Below, one piece after another: positions 1-9,300 of a stretch of 64,000 nucleotides of DNA; the stretch's first letter is position 1, and every line of letters begins with the position of its first letter. Origin of the DNA: Gemmatimonadota bacterium (GTDB taxonomy: Bacteria; JAAXHH01). The stretch covers positions 207,211-271,210 of the forward strand of contig VXTP01000030.1 of the NCBI GenBank assembly GCA_009837395.1. Reading direction: 5' to 3'. The position numbers and the translations under genes were made by a program. The notes below the pieces were generated by a model, which ran no database searches, was not told the DNA's origin, and saw only the letters and a program-made list of their open reading frames with translations.

Positions 1-414
1 CTCCAGGTCCCAGGTGCTGTAGATCGATCCCCCGCGGCCGGGCGGATCGCTCTCGGTGCGCTGGTTCTCCATCTCGCACAGGTAGTATTTGATCGCGGGT
101 ATGCCCGCTTCCGCGGCCTGGCGCACCATGTTGCAGACCAGCTCGATTTCCTTGTCGCCCTCTTCATAGTTGCCCAGCATGTAGTTGGGCACCTGGCCGC
201 CGTCCACGTTGAACTGGGCGATTGGAAGCGCCACCATCTCCATCTCGATCCCAAACCGGGCGCACTTCTCCTTCTTCGCCGCCAGTTCCTCCACGTCCCA
301 GCCGTATTCCCGGTGGAAGGTGATGTTGTTCTCGTTCTTGTTGAAAACGCCGTGACGGGCGAGATACTCGAGGTCTTCGTCCGCCGTGCTGAACTGCTGG
401 GTGCCGACGTGCAT
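1..414 (-). CDS. Mannonate dehydratase-like TIM-barrel protein (3' part outside window)
   Basis: The visible 138 residues begin MHVGTQQFSTADEDLEYLAR and include HREYGWDVEEL and a run ending in EAGIPAIKYYLCEMENQRTE. This pattern of an N-terminal barrel strand, then 'GI..IKYY' resembles UxuA-type mannonate dehydratases and related xylose-isomerase-like sugar-acid enzymes. The start is supported by GGAGG five bases upstream of the ATG. It is the last visible gene of a minus-strand run with the amidohydrolase (30 bp upstream) and the molybdoenzyme. The C-terminal half, with the metal ligands, lies beyond position 1, so substrate and activity cannot be judged. Role in uronate or sugar-acid breakdown is inference. 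Confidence 0.7.
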   Translation of the reverse strand, partial: MHVGTQQFSTADEDLEYLARHGVFNKNENNITFHREYGWDVEELAAKKEKCARFGIEMEMVALPIAQFNVDGGQVPNYMLGNYEEGDKEIELVCNMVRQAAEAGIPAIKYYLCEMENQRTESDPPGRGGSIYSTWDLE

Positions 415-444
415 GGAATCCTCCGTGTTATGTAAACTTGCGGT

Positions 445-1557
445 TCAGGATACGCCCAATATGCGCGCGGCGGTACCGCCCATGATCGCGGCCAGGTCCG
501 CCTCGCTCAAGAAATCCGCGTACTTATCGATCCAGTCCCGGGACTGGCGGTAGGTACAGAACCGGTTCTGGAAAGGCATGTCCGTGCCCCACAGCAGCCG
601 GTCCGCTCCTATACGGCCGGCCATCTCCTCCAGCGCGGCCCAGACCTCGCGGTAGGGATAGTCGAACAGATCGCCGATCCGCACGGGAAAGCACACTTCC
701 AGGCTGAGGTTGGGGTTTTCGAAGGGTCTCCACAGGCCGTCCGGCAGAACCAGGCGGTCGCCGCCTGTGAACATGCGCCAGGGGAAACCGTGGGTGATGC
801 TGCAGACCGTGTCCGGGTACCGGTCCATCCAGTCCATGAGCACGCCGAGTTCGCCTAAGTACCCCTGCGTGAGGTCGGCATGGTAGCCGAGGACGGGTCC
901 GGCGCCGAGGGTGAAGAAAACCGGGACGTTCAACGCGGTCACGGCGTCCCAGAACGGCTGGTAGGCGCCGCGGCTCCACGGCTGCCCGCTCCCGCGGTAG
1001 GCCAGCGAGGCATTGAACTTGACCGCGTGCAGGTCGTGAACCCGAACGGCCCGTTCGATCTCTTCGATCACCCGGTCCGTTTCCGCGGCGATGCGCCACT
1101 CGTCCACGGGCGCCATGGAGTACAGGCGGCCGGGAAAGGCGGCGACGCACGCGGCCTGGAACGCGCCGTCGCGGCCCAGCATGGGATTGGTATGGAGCAG
1201 GGCGGCGTCCACGCCCACGTAGTCCATCTCGGCGATCAGGTCGCCGGGGGTGTACTCGAGGTTGCGCAGGTGGGGCGGGTAGAACTGCTTGGTGTAGTCT
1301 TCGCCGTCGATCGTCCACACCACGCGGCCGTGGGTTCGATCGACGCGGAAATCCACGTCGGGGAGCGTGGACCAGTCGCCGGGCGCCGCTGGCGCGATCG
1401 CCTCCGACGAAGCGGGAGCCCGGTCCCGGACGCGCCAGGCCGGCTGGTGATGGACCGCGTGCTCGGCCTGCATCCACCGCAGATGGTCCCGGGCGTGGAC
1501 GTACCCGGCTTTCGCGTCTCCCGGCGGAAAGCAGTACGCATGGGAATCGATGATCAT
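445..1557 (-). CDS. Amidohydrolase family 2 protein with altered HxH motif
   Basis: This 370-residue protein has the length and strand order of amidohydrolase-2 (PF04909-like) TIM-barrel hydrolases or decarboxylases. It starts MIIDSHAYCF, ends the barrel with LLWGTDMPFQNRF (the conserved C-terminal Asp), and has SITHGFPWRM, where a metal-binding His is expected. The usual N-terminal DxHxH metal motif reads DSHAYCF, so the second His is replaced by Tyr; the enzyme may bind its metal differently. It lies 18 bp downstream of the molybdoenzyme gene and 30 bp before the mannonate-dehydratase-like gene, suggesting one operon. Substrate unknown. No strong ribosome-binding site is visible; the start is chosen from the canonical MIIDSH opening. 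Confidence 0.75.
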   Translation of the reverse strand: MIIDSHAYCFPPGDAKAGYVHARDHLRWMQAEHAVHHQPAWRVRDRAPASSEAIAPAAPGDWSTLPDVDFRVDRTHGRVVWTIDGEDYTKQFYPPHLRNLEYTPGDLIAEMDYVGVDAALLHTNPMLGRDGAFQAACVAAFPGRLYSMAPVDEWRIAAETDRVIEEIERAVRVHDLHAVKFNASLAYRGSGQPWSRGAYQPFWDAVTALNVPVFFTLGAGPVLGYHADLTQGYLGELGVLMDWMDRYPDTVCSITHGFPWRMFTGGDRLVLPDGLWRPFENPNLSLEVCFPVRIGDLFDYPYREVWAALEEMAGRIGADRLLWGTDMPFQNRFCTYRQSRDWIDKYADFLSEADLAAIMGGTAARILGVS

Positions 1558-1575
1558 GGATCGGGAAACGGTTCC

Positions 1576-2757
1576 CTAGCTTTCGAAGGTCCGTATCGTA
1601 CGGGTTACCTGGCCGTTGCTCTCCCAGTAGGTCTTCTTGCCGGCCAGGTAGGGGTCGTCCGGCGCCGGTTGCATCGTCCCGGCCGCCGTTATGCCCCGCG
1701 ACGTGATCGTATGCTCGCCGGGGGACGGGCGGTCCCAGTCCAGCCGCCAGAACTTCCAGGCGTACTCGGCGTCCGCTCCCTCGATGATCTCCGCCGTCTG
1801 CCAGGGACCGTCGTCGATGCGCACCTGCACCTCCCTGAGCGGTTCGCCCCAGACCGCGCCGTAGATCCGGTGAAGGGGACCGACCCGGGTGACCCGCGCC
1901 GTGACAGAGTTGATGCGGCCCTTGCCCACGGACTCCTGGCGCCACACGGTCTCTCCGTTGTGGGTCTCTTCGCGGATCGTGACGTAATCCCGCGAGATGA
2001 ACCGCCCCATGTACCGGGTGGTGCGCACCTCGATGCGCTTCAGCCACTTCACCTGGGTAATCCCGTACCAGCCGGGCACGATGAGTCGCAGGGGATAACC
2101 GTGCTTCGGCGGCAGCGTCTGGCCGTTCACCTCGTAGCACAGCAGGATGTCCGGGTCCATGGCCTGCGCCATGGTCAGCGAACGGGCGAAGTTCTGCTTC
2201 ATGGTCAGCGGTTCGCTGCGGCGGGGGGTGATGACCTCCTCCCCCTCGTCGTGCCCGAAGAAAACCACCTCCATGCCATTGTCCCACATCCCCGCCCGTT
2301 CCAGGATCGGCGCCAGCGGCGTACCGGTCCACCGGGCGTTGAACACGCCGCCGCGGAAGACGGGAACGCCCCGGTTGCCCGAGCATTCGAGGGTGAAGTC
2401 CAGGTCTCTGCGCGGCATGGATTTGATCTCGTCCAGGCTCAGGTTGAGCCTCTGTCTCACCGCGCCCGTGATTTCGAGACTGTAGGTATCACCGTCGACA
2501 GTCGGTTCCGGGTAGTGGCTGGCCGAGAAGAACTGGTCCACGGGCGTAATCCAGGATTCCAGGCCGTTCCAGTCCAGCAGCACGAAATCCGGGCTTCGGG
2601 GCGGCCCGAATTCGTCGATCCAGTTTACGGGGGTTTCGTCCCTTGCCAGTTGGTCCAACTGGGCCAGCACGTGGGAAGGCAGCAGCGTCATGCCGGCTGT
2701 CGCGATCCCTCCCTTGATCAGCACGTCTCTGCGGGACAGGTTGGTTCTACCAGCCAT
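1576..2757 (-). CDS. Tat-exported sulfite oxidase-type molybdopterin oxidoreductase
   Basis: The 393-residue protein opens with a twin-arginine signal (LSRRDVLIKGG followed by a short hydrophobic stretch and SHVLAQ), so it should be exported folded with its cofactor. The molybdopterin domain has DFTLECSGNRG, whose Cys is the expected Mo ligand, and the family signature HGYPLRLIVPGWYG followed by VKWLKRIEV. The C-terminal third (about residues 270-385) matches the Mo-co dimerisation fold, with RVTRVGPLHRIYGAVWGE. It resembles SoxC/sulfite oxidases rather than nitrate reductases; no haem-binding CxxCH motif is present, so an electron acceptor must be separate. Start supported by GGAGG eight bases upstream. 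The tungstate/molybdate-type transporter at 11981-13863 could supply metal (inference). Confidence 0.85.
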   Translation of the reverse strand: MAGRTNLSRRDVLIKGGIATAGMTLLPSHVLAQLDQLARDETPVNWIDEFGPPRSPDFVLLDWNGLESWITPVDQFFSASHYPEPTVDGDTYSLEITGAVRQRLNLSLDEIKSMPRRDLDFTLECSGNRGVPVFRGGVFNARWTGTPLAPILERAGMWDNGMEVVFFGHDEGEEVITPRRSEPLTMKQNFARSLTMAQAMDPDILLCYEVNGQTLPPKHGYPLRLIVPGWYGITQVKWLKRIEVRTTRYMGRFISRDYVTIREETHNGETVWRQESVGKGRINSVTARVTRVGPLHRIYGAVWGEPLREVQVRIDDGPWQTAEIIEGADAEYAWKFWRLDWDRPSPGEHTITSRGITAAGTMQPAPDDPYLAGKKTYWESNGQVTRTIRTFES

Positions 2758-2901
2758 GTGCGTATCCTCCCGGCTTACCCGGATTCAGTTGCTTCGATTC
2801 GGACTATTCAGAAAGATTGCGATGGGGATTTCGGTGATCGGTTCTATGATACATAAGGTGGGCGGAACAGATCAAGGGCTATGTTTAGATCAATGCCTAT
2901 G

Positions 2902-2930
2902 TTGACAAGGCCATTCCTTCCCGGTAAAAT
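2902..2930 (+). promoter_or_regulatory. Sigma70-like promoter for the sialidase-like gene
   Basis: TTGACA (2902-2907) and TAAAAT (2925-2930) are separated by 17 bases, close to the housekeeping consensus. Transcription would start near 2937, leaving a leader of about 50 bases before the ATG at 2987, with GGAG ten bases before that ATG. Confidence 0.65.
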
Positions 2931-2986
2931 CGATATTCAATCCCACACACCGCCTGTCCATCTCATCCTCCCGGAGCTTTTGAAAA

Positions 2987-4141
2987 ATGAACCAACAGCT
3001 CGCCGACGACTACCTCGTTCTGGCCTCATCGCCCGATCCGGAGAAGGTGTACGCCGGTTCGCCCTCGATCACCCGGATGGACTCCGGACGCCTGCTGGCC
3101 AGTTACGAGTGGTTTCGTCCCAGCCCGCTCAAGGAAGCCGTGCCGGACCAGACCGAAGTGCTGATCAGCGACGACGACGGCGCCACGTGGACCCTCGCGG
3201 CTAACCTGGACTTCATCTGGGCGACGATCTGGTCTTACGAAGACGATGCCTACCTCATCGGCAACCGCCGGAGGAGCCGGGATATCGTCATCGGCCGTTC
3301 CCGCGACGGCGGCGCCAACTGGGAGGGACCCGTCACCCTCTTCGAGGGCAGGCACCACTGTGCGCCCACGCCTGTGTTGATCCACAACGGCCACGCCTAC
3401 CGCGCCTTCGAGACCTGCGACGCGCCCAGCCGCTTCGACTGGAAGTCCCTGGTGGTGGCCGGCGACCTGTCGCGCGACCTGCTCGATCCGGCGGCCTGGC
3501 GCATGTCCAACCACGTCCGGTTCCCGGGCATCCCGGACGTGCTTTCGCAACGCAGGTACCCGGAAAGCGGGGAGGACAAGGTTCCTGCCGACAGTTTCCT
3601 GGAAGGCAACATCGTACGGGTGGACGGCGAGATCCGGATGATCATGCGCACGATCGTCGACGGCCACACGACGTCGAGCCTGGCCTCCATCGGACGAGTC
3701 GAAGACGACGGCAAGACCCTGGACTACCGGTTCGTCCAGTTCCACCCCATGCCGGGCGCCCAGTGCAAGTTCCAGATCGTCCACGACGAGAAAGACGGCC
3801 TGTACTGGACGACCGTGACCCTGTCCACCAACCCTTGGCAGAACCGGGAACCCCTTCGCCGCATCGGTTTCAGCGGTCCCCCGGGCAACGAGCGACGCAT
3901 CCTTATGCTCATGTACAGCGTGGACGCGCTCAACTGGTTCCAGGCCGGCTGCGTGGCCATGAGCAGGAGCATGATGGAGTCCTTCAGCTACGCCTCGCAG
4001 GCCATCTCCGGAGACGATCTCCTGGTCGTCGCCCGTACCGCCCGCGGCGGCAGGAACCAGCACGACACCAACCTGATCACCCTCCACCGGGTGAAGGACT
4101 TTCGCGAATTGGCCCTGGATCTGCGGCCCGTGGACGTGTAG
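2987..4141 (+). CDS. BNR-repeat sialidase-like protein
   Basis: This 384-residue protein has two Asp-boxes, SDDDGATW (near residue 64) and SRDGGANW (near residue 104), characteristic of six-bladed beta-propeller sialidases/neuraminidases, spaced by one blade. It has an early SITRMDSGRLL strand as in exo-sialidase-like proteins. No signal peptide is visible, so it appears cytoplasmic, unlike typical secreted sialidases. It is a single-gene unit behind its own promoter, divergent from the molybdoenzyme operon. I cannot identify the Arg triad with certainty, so a non-sialidase glycan-binding or hydrolytic role remains possible. GGAG lies ten bases upstream of the ATG. Confidence 0.7.
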   Translation: MNQQLADDYLVLASSPDPEKVYAGSPSITRMDSGRLLASYEWFRPSPLKEAVPDQTEVLISDDDGATWTLAANLDFIWATIWSYEDDAYLIGNRRRSRDIVIGRSRDGGANWEGPVTLFEGRHHCAPTPVLIHNGHAYRAFETCDAPSRFDWKSLVVAGDLSRDLLDPAAWRMSNHVRFPGIPDVLSQRRYPESGEDKVPADSFLEGNIVRVDGEIRMIMRTIVDGHTTSSLASIGRVEDDGKTLDYRFVQFHPMPGAQCKFQIVHDEKDGLYWTTVTLSTNPWQNREPLRRIGFSGPPGNERRILMLMYSVDALNWFQAGCVAMSRSMMESFSYASQAISGDDLLVVARTARGGRNQHDTNLITLHRVKDFRELALDLRPVDV

Positions 4142-4166
4142 CCCGGTGATTCTCCTCGAATTATGG

Positions 4167-4220
4167 TTGACGAACATCGAAACAGACTTTATCATATGAC
4201 CATAGACATGACCATAGTCA
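4167..4220 (+). promoter_or_regulatory. Promoter and operator of the VapBC-like module
   Basis: TTGACG (4167-4172) and TATCAT (4190-4195) are 17 bases apart. Directly downstream, ATGACCATAG occurs twice (4196-4205 and 4208-4217) with a 12-base period, and the second copy completes the palindrome TGACCATAGTCA (4209-4220). This arrangement is typical of autoregulated antitoxin operators, where the antitoxin or complex covers the start of transcription. Confidence 0.6.
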
Positions 4221-4242
4221 TTTAATACCCTCCGAGGACCAC

Positions 4243-4473
4243 ATGCCGACAATCTCAAAAAGCAAGCTCAAGGCCAACATGCTCCAGGTCTTCAGGGAAA
4301 TCGAGGAATCGGGCGAGGAGTTAATCGTGACACACAACCGGCGTCCCGTGCTGCGTATTCGGCCCATTGGAACAAAGCAACCGGTTGACAGGGTGTTCGA
4401 GAAACTACGGGGGAAAGTCGTCTACCACGAGGACATCAACACGCCCACCACCGATGAATGGGATGAAGCGTAA
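4243..4473 (+). CDS. Phd/YefM-type antitoxin
   Basis: The 76-residue protein has the Phd/YefM beginning (MPTISKSKLKANMLQVFREI), followed by EELIVTHNRRPVLRIRPI, the beta strand expected at the end of the DNA-binding dimerisation domain. The acidic C-terminus (DINTPTTDEWDEA) would wrap the toxin. It is followed immediately by the PIN-domain toxin, with the antitoxin TAA and toxin ATG sharing one base (TAATG). GAGG lies five bases before the start. Role: neutralises the toxin and, with it, probably represses the operon at the repeats at 4196-4220. Confidence 0.88.
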   Translation: MPTISKSKLKANMLQVFREIEESGEELIVTHNRRPVLRIRPIGTKQPVDRVFEKLRGKVVYHEDINTPTTDEWDEA

Positions 4474-4853
4474 TGGTCGTACTGGATACGTCCTCACTGG
4501 TATTCTGGACGCTGGATCCCGGCCGCCTGTCCAAGACCGCCGAACAGGCCATCGCACAGGCTGACCGCGTAGGCGTCAGTTCGATATCGATCTGGGAGAT
4601 CGGGATCAAAGTGGAGCGGGGCGGGCTTGTACTGCCACTTTCCGGCGGGGAATACCTGGAAAACCTGGAGCAAACCAGTCGGGTGGAGATACTGCCCGTG
4701 GATCTGAGTACATGGATCAGGAATCTGCAACTGGATTGGAATCACCGGGATCCTGTGGACCGGACGATCGTTGCCACGGCTTCTCTACACAACTGCCCGC
4801 TGGTGACTTCGGACAACGTGCTCCGCAGTTTCTACGAGAAGGCTATCTGGTAG
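4473..4853 (+). CDS. VapC-like PIN-domain ribonuclease toxin
   Basis: This 126-residue protein has the PIN-domain acidic residues in order: VLDTSSLVFW (first Asp), SISIWEIGIK (Glu), and later RDPVDRTIVATA plus LVTSDNVL (C-terminal Asp pair). These match type II toxins of the VapC family that cut RNA with magnesium; the variant paired with Phd-type antitoxins often has this 'SxxSxWEI' helix. It is translationally coupled to the antitoxin by a one-base overlap. Its stop lies only two bases from the stop of hepT on the other strand, so the two toxin genes converge. Confidence 0.88.
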   Translation: MVVLDTSSLVFWTLDPGRLSKTAEQAIAQADRVGVSSISIWEIGIKVERGGLVLPLSGGEYLENLEQTSRVEILPVDLSTWIRNLQLDWNHRDPVDRTIVATASLHNCPLVTSDNVLRSFYEKAIW

Positions 4854-4855
4854 GG

Positions 4856-5212
4856 TTACTTCAGAGGTGGATCTGTATCGGGTTTGACTAACGATGCAAT
4901 TAGAGAAATCAGTCCAGGCAAGTCCTCCTGTACTGTTCTCCATAAAATATCCAGGTTTATATCGAAGTAGGCATGGACAAGTCGATTTCGCATTCCAATG
5001 ATTCGCTGCCAAGGAATTTGGTCATTACAACGACGAGTCGGTTCCGTTATCTGGTTCGCGGCCTCACCCACAATCTCTATATCCTTTACCAACGCAAGGA
5101 CGAGTTTGCGATCGGTGTCCAAGTCACCACGCTCGCATCCTTTAACGAACTCAACCGCTTCCCGTGCGGCGTCCAACATGTGCCTGAATCGGATCTCGTC
5201 ATCCTTGCACAT
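4856..5212 (-). CDS. hepT: HepT-like ribonuclease toxin (DUF86)
   Basis: The 118-residue protein is all helical in appearance and carries RNRLVHAYFDI near residue 82, matching the RX4HXY active-site motif of HepT toxins. KDIEIVGEAANQI is the other conserved family helix. In the characterised MntA/HepT system, the antitoxin adds AMP to the Tyr of this motif; the Tyr is present. The start overlaps the 3' end of mntA by 14 bases, so the antitoxin is translated first. Codon use and base composition in 4850-5740 are visibly richer in A+T than the surroundings, consistent with acquisition by transfer. Confidence 0.88.
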   Translation of the reverse strand: MCKDDEIRFRHMLDAAREAVEFVKGCERGDLDTDRKLVLALVKDIEIVGEAANQITEPTRRCNDQIPWQRIIGMRNRLVHAYFDINLDILWRTVQEDLPGLISLIASLVKPDTDPPLK

Positions 5213-5504
5213 ACTGATCCTCCGCCATATCGAGGACTTCCTTACGAAAATACCGACTCAAATCCTCCGGTGTTCTCAGATCCACCTTTCGCCCGCCAAA
5301 TAGTTCGGATAGCTCAATCTCCATACCTGCCACACCCAGGAGGCCGGGAGCGTATCCGGGTGTAAACTCGACCAATACGTCGATGTCGCTTTCAGAATCG
5401 AAATCGGTCCGCAGCGCAGAGCCAAAGATCGCGAACCGACGGATCTTGTGCGTTTGGCAAAAAGCAGCGAGTTCTGTCTCAGGGATAGATATCTGCGCGT
5501 TCAT
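5199..5504 (-). CDS. mntA: MntA-like nucleotidyltransferase antitoxin
   Basis: The 101-residue protein has the minimal nucleotidyltransferase signature: FAIFGSALRTDF followed by SDIDVLVEF, i.e. GS with two Asp for magnesium, and the third acidic residue in KVDLRT. In characterised MntA/HepT pairs, this protein AMPylates and silences HepT. It is the upstream gene of the pair and overlaps it by 14 bases. It faces the VapBC module tail to tail. The 240 bases upstream (5505-5744) hold no gene that I can support and are A+T-rich; a promoter is expected there. Confidence 0.88.
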   Translation of the reverse strand: MNAQISIPETELAAFCQTHKIRRFAIFGSALRTDFDSESDIDVLVEFTPGYAPGLLGVAGMEIELSELFGGRKVDLRTPEDLSRYFRKEVLDMAEDQYVQG

Positions 5505-5744
5505 CGTAAAACCCTATTTTGTCGAAATCAGAACCAACAGTTTCTGGTGACAAGGCACATCGCATCTTCACCCACCAACTTCATGGCGGTCTACACTTTT
5601 AAGCTGAAGTGATGGATGTAAACGACAAAACAGTCCCGCAGTTCCTGGTGTTTGTACATGCCAGATGGATTAATAAGATAAGCAGATAGCGGTTCAATGA
5701 CAAGTTGGCTGATGACGGGAAATCTAGGTAACACCCTACTCGCC

Positions 5745-6305
5745 TCACCCCGGCGGCGGCGCCACGTGTTCCAGCCCGAACGCTTCCCGCAGGCGGTCCA
5801 TTTCCCCATTCAGTACATCAGGATCGGACGTATCGGCGGGCATGCGCCGAAGCAACCGGTCGGAAGCCTCGAAGAAGCGGTCCAGTCCCGCGGGCGTGCA
5901 GATCAGCATAATGCGTGCCGGATCATCACCGTCGTTCCAGAACGAATGGGGTTTCCATCCGGGAACCGTGACCATCTCTCCTGCTTCGAGCACGAAGGCG
6001 CTTTCGTGGAGGAACTGGAAGGTCAGGGCGCCTTTGACGACCAGGAACATCTCGATGAAGGCATGCCGGGTGAATACGGGCGGCGGGCTGTGGGGAGGTT
6101 CGACGGCCTCGATGACCGTGACGCGATCCTCCGTGGCGGAACCCGGGGTCATGACCCGTACGTTCTGGCCCATGAGCGTCCTGAGCCAGGGGCCTCCGGG
6201 ACTTGCTGTGCCTCCGGGACTTGTTGTGCCTCCAGGACCACCGATACCTCCGGGATTTCCGGAACTACCAAGACCACCGGGGCTTCCGTTGCCGTCGCCG
6301 ATCAT
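5745..6305 (-). CDS. Cupin-domain protein with Gly-Pro-rich N-terminus
   Basis: The 186-residue protein has a single cupin (about residues 60-150): the stretch FTRHAFIEMFLVVKGAL, then EAGEMVTVPGWKPHSFWN, where His and Glu would bind metal. The ATG at 6305 overlaps the stop of the upstream large lipoprotein gene as ATGA, so I prefer it over the longer reading frame that runs inside that gene. The first 40 residues are a low-complexity tail (PGG repeats) encoded by 18-bp tandem repeats. Function unknown; many such small cupins bind small molecules or act as isomerases. Coupling suggests co-expression with the pseudo-peptidase/permease. Confidence 0.75.
   Translation of the reverse strand: MIGDGNGSPGGLGSSGNPGGIGGPGGTTSPGGTASPGGPWLRTLMGQNVRVMTPGSATEDRVTVIEAVEPPHSPPPVFTRHAFIEMFLVVKGALTFQFLHESAFVLEAGEMVTVPGWKPHSFWNDGDDPARIMLICTPAGLDRFFEASDRLLRRMPADTSDPDVLNGEMDRLREAFGLEHVAPPPG
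6193..6264. repeat. 18-bp tandem repeat, 4 units, in cupin gene
   Basis: Units begin CCTCCGGGACTTG at 6193 and 6211, with two diverged units at 6229 and 6247. In the gene they encode PGG-containing six-residue units in the N-terminal tail, outside the cupin fold. Confidence 0.85.
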
Positions 6306-9300
6306 GTGGATACCTGTCCCGCGCCTTCCGCACCACCCGCGACAGCTTCGCCCGTCGTTGCCGCGATCATCTCCCGCCCTTCGTCCGCGTAGACCGTCTT
6401 GACCTCCTGGTCCACGGTGCGCCATACCAGGAACTGCTTACGCAAAACGTTCAGGAAACGCCGGTTGAGGCGCTGCCATGAGTCCACGTCGCCGCTCAGG
6501 CGGTAGATGTGCACCCACACCGCGTACAGGTCGTGTTCTTCCTCGGCGGGGGTCGCGTGCAGGGACACGCGTTGGCTGACTCCCGTGTCGTAAGGCGCCA
6601 GCCAGGTCTTCATGCTGATTTCGTAGGTGGACGCGTCCGAAACGGCACCGGCCGCCCGTTCCTGGTCCGGACCGGCGCTGGCAGCCTGGTCGACCGGCCG
6701 GCCGGCTTCCGAAGCAATACCATTCTTCCCGGTCAGCGCCACCTCGTCGGTCATGAAGCTGCCCAGGGTGCTCTCGCCGTACGACTCGAAGAACCGCGTC
6801 AGGTAGGCGCAAAGGCCGAGTGTCTCCTTCCGGCTGATGGTGAAGGGGAACTCGAAACGCCAGTCGTCTCCCTCGGGCTCGGGGAATGACCACTGCCGGT
6901 TGACGTCCGGTACGGCCATCTGGGAGGCCTGGCGCGCGGGGTAGATCGTCGACAGCATGACCACTGCCATGACCATGGCCGTGGAGGCCACGGCGGAGAG
7001 GGACGAGTAGTTCAGCGTGAGTCCCGCGAGCAACTGGTACTCCGTGATGCCCCGGGCCACGGTCTGGCCGATGAGGTAGCCGGACATGCCCCCGATGACG
7101 GCGTACATGGCCGCCTCCGCCATGAAGAGCGCGCCGATATGGGCCGGCGCCAGGCCCACGGCGCTGTATACCCCGATCTCGCTGAAGCGCTCGTAGACGG
7201 CGTTCATCATGGTATTCAGGATGATGAGGGCGGCGACGACCATGGGGATGAACAGGTTGCCCAGGCCGGACAGGGAACTCAGGGACATGGCGCTGTGCAC
7301 GGCGACCTCGCCGTCCACGGAGGCCACCACGGGGATCCCCAGGCGCTGCATGAAACGGTCCAGGCGGGCTTCGGCCGCTTCATCCGTCGGGAACCTAACC
7401 GCCACGGACCGCAGGCTTCCGCCGAGGTCGTTCACGTAGGCCTGCGGCGCGAGGATCAGGTTCGCCGCCGGCAGGTGCTCGAACCGGACCATTTCCACCG
7501 GTTCTTCCTCGTAATCCATCAGGGCGATTTCCGTAAGCAGATCTCGGCCGGTCGCCGTGTAATCGACGGGGGTGAGCGGTTCGCCGTCCAGGTCGGTGAT
7601 CCGGTCCATCACGGCCGAATCGAATATGCCGATGACCGTAAAGGGCTTGCCGAAGATGCGGATCTCCCGCGGCCCGCCGCCCCCTTCCGCTATCACTGGC
7701 CCGCCATCCCCGTCCGTCATCCCCAAGTCACCTTCCGCCATGCCCAGAAGCCGCACCATTTCGGTGGGTATGATACACACGTCGCGCTCGTCGCCTTCGA
7801 ACCACCGGCCCGACACCAGGGCCCGGTCCAGCCCGCTGACCACCCGCTCGTCCGGCATCACGCCCAGGATGCCCGAAGCGTAGGTGGAATGGATGGCCCC
7901 GTCGGCCCCGGCATGCTCCGCCTTGATATAGGTTTTCACCCCGGGCGAGGCGCCGGCGTACCAGGACCTCGGCACGATGGTGATGCCCCGGTCCTCGGCC
8001 TCGGTCGACCCGAATTCGGAACGCACGTACTGGTGCGTCTGCTTCTGGAGCGGCGCCCAGTTGGGGTTCCGGACGAGGAAACCCGTGTAGGCGGCCTCGG
8101 TGTCGGTGCTCACCTTCTGGATCCGGAGAAAGGTCTGCACGGAAGTGAAGGAAAGCACGGTGAAGACCAGCAAAACCAGCGTGGCGCAGGTCAGCAGCGT
8201 ACGGGCCTTGCGCTTGCGCATGTTGCCGATGCCGAGGGCGAAGGCCGTGCCCAGGGCGCTCGAGCGCCGTACGTCGGTGGTCTGGACGCTGTGGGCGTGC
8301 TGCCGGACCTCCCGCATGGTCTGGCTGAACCGCTGGGAGATGAGCCAGATGACCACGGCGGCGAGTACAAAGGTCATGAAGGCGAGGAGGACGATGTCGG
8401 GCGCCGTGGTGATCTGGAAGGCCGGGTGGGTGAAGCGCAGCACCCCGTACGCCGCGAGGAAGATGCCGGCCGTGGCGCCGATGCGCTTGTAGATATTGGC
8501 GAAACCGAAGAGCAGCCGCTCGAGGGCGTAGGCGAAGGGGATCACCAGCACCATGTAGAAAAGCACGCCCTCCACGACGTCGTTGGCGGTTCCCGTCGCG
8601 TCGGGGTAGGCCCTGGACTCGTATCCCCACGCGGCGCGGGCGTACTTGATGAACCGGTCCCACTGCAGGGCCTGCCGGGCCGTTTCGGCCAGGTCCAGCA
8701 GGCGGCCGGACTCGCGGTGGAAATCGTCCAGCCGGGTGTTGTTGACGCCCACGGACCTGAGCGCGCCGATCCGCGCCTCGTCCAGGTGCCACATGTCGCG
8801 CGCCACCTGGTAGGAAGTAAGGGGAATGGCGCCGATACCCGAATCGAATCCGACCCCCTCGGGGTTCGCTTCGTCGGCATTGGTCAGGATCAGGCGGCGG
8901 CCGAACAGGCCGGTGGACATGGTGACCTTGAACCGGCTGTCGGGCGGCGTGAAGACGACGGCCGTGTCCTCCTCGTAGGAAAAACCCGTGGTCCAGCCGG
9001 CTTCCTGGAAGGTTATGCCCCATTCCAGGGGAGGATTGCCCGATTCGTCCAGCACCACGGCCTCGTTGAGCCGCGTCAGGAACCGGGGGTCCACCAGGTC
9101 GTAGAGGTTGGTCGCGTCGGACCGGAAGACCACCGTGGGTTTTTCCTTGTCCACCCAGTCCATCGTGATTTCGAGCGGGTAGGCGCCTTCGCCGTAGGGA
9201 CCCCGGTCCGGCGCATAGATGATTTCCCCCGTCTCGGGGTCCATGACAAAGCCTTCCGTCGGGTAGGTCCGGGCTGCCTCCAGCGCGGTGCTCTCGGCCA

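Noticed and set aside
2817-2850. TTGCGA and TATGAT as promoter of the sialidase-like gene
   Set aside because: Spacing is 22 bases, too long; the TTGACA-17-TAAAAT pair at 2902-2930 is far better.
880-2856. 658-codon plus-strand frame across the amidohydrolase and sulfite-oxidase genes
   Set aside because: Antisense shadow of two well-supported genes; composition is Arg/Val/His-rich with no family features.
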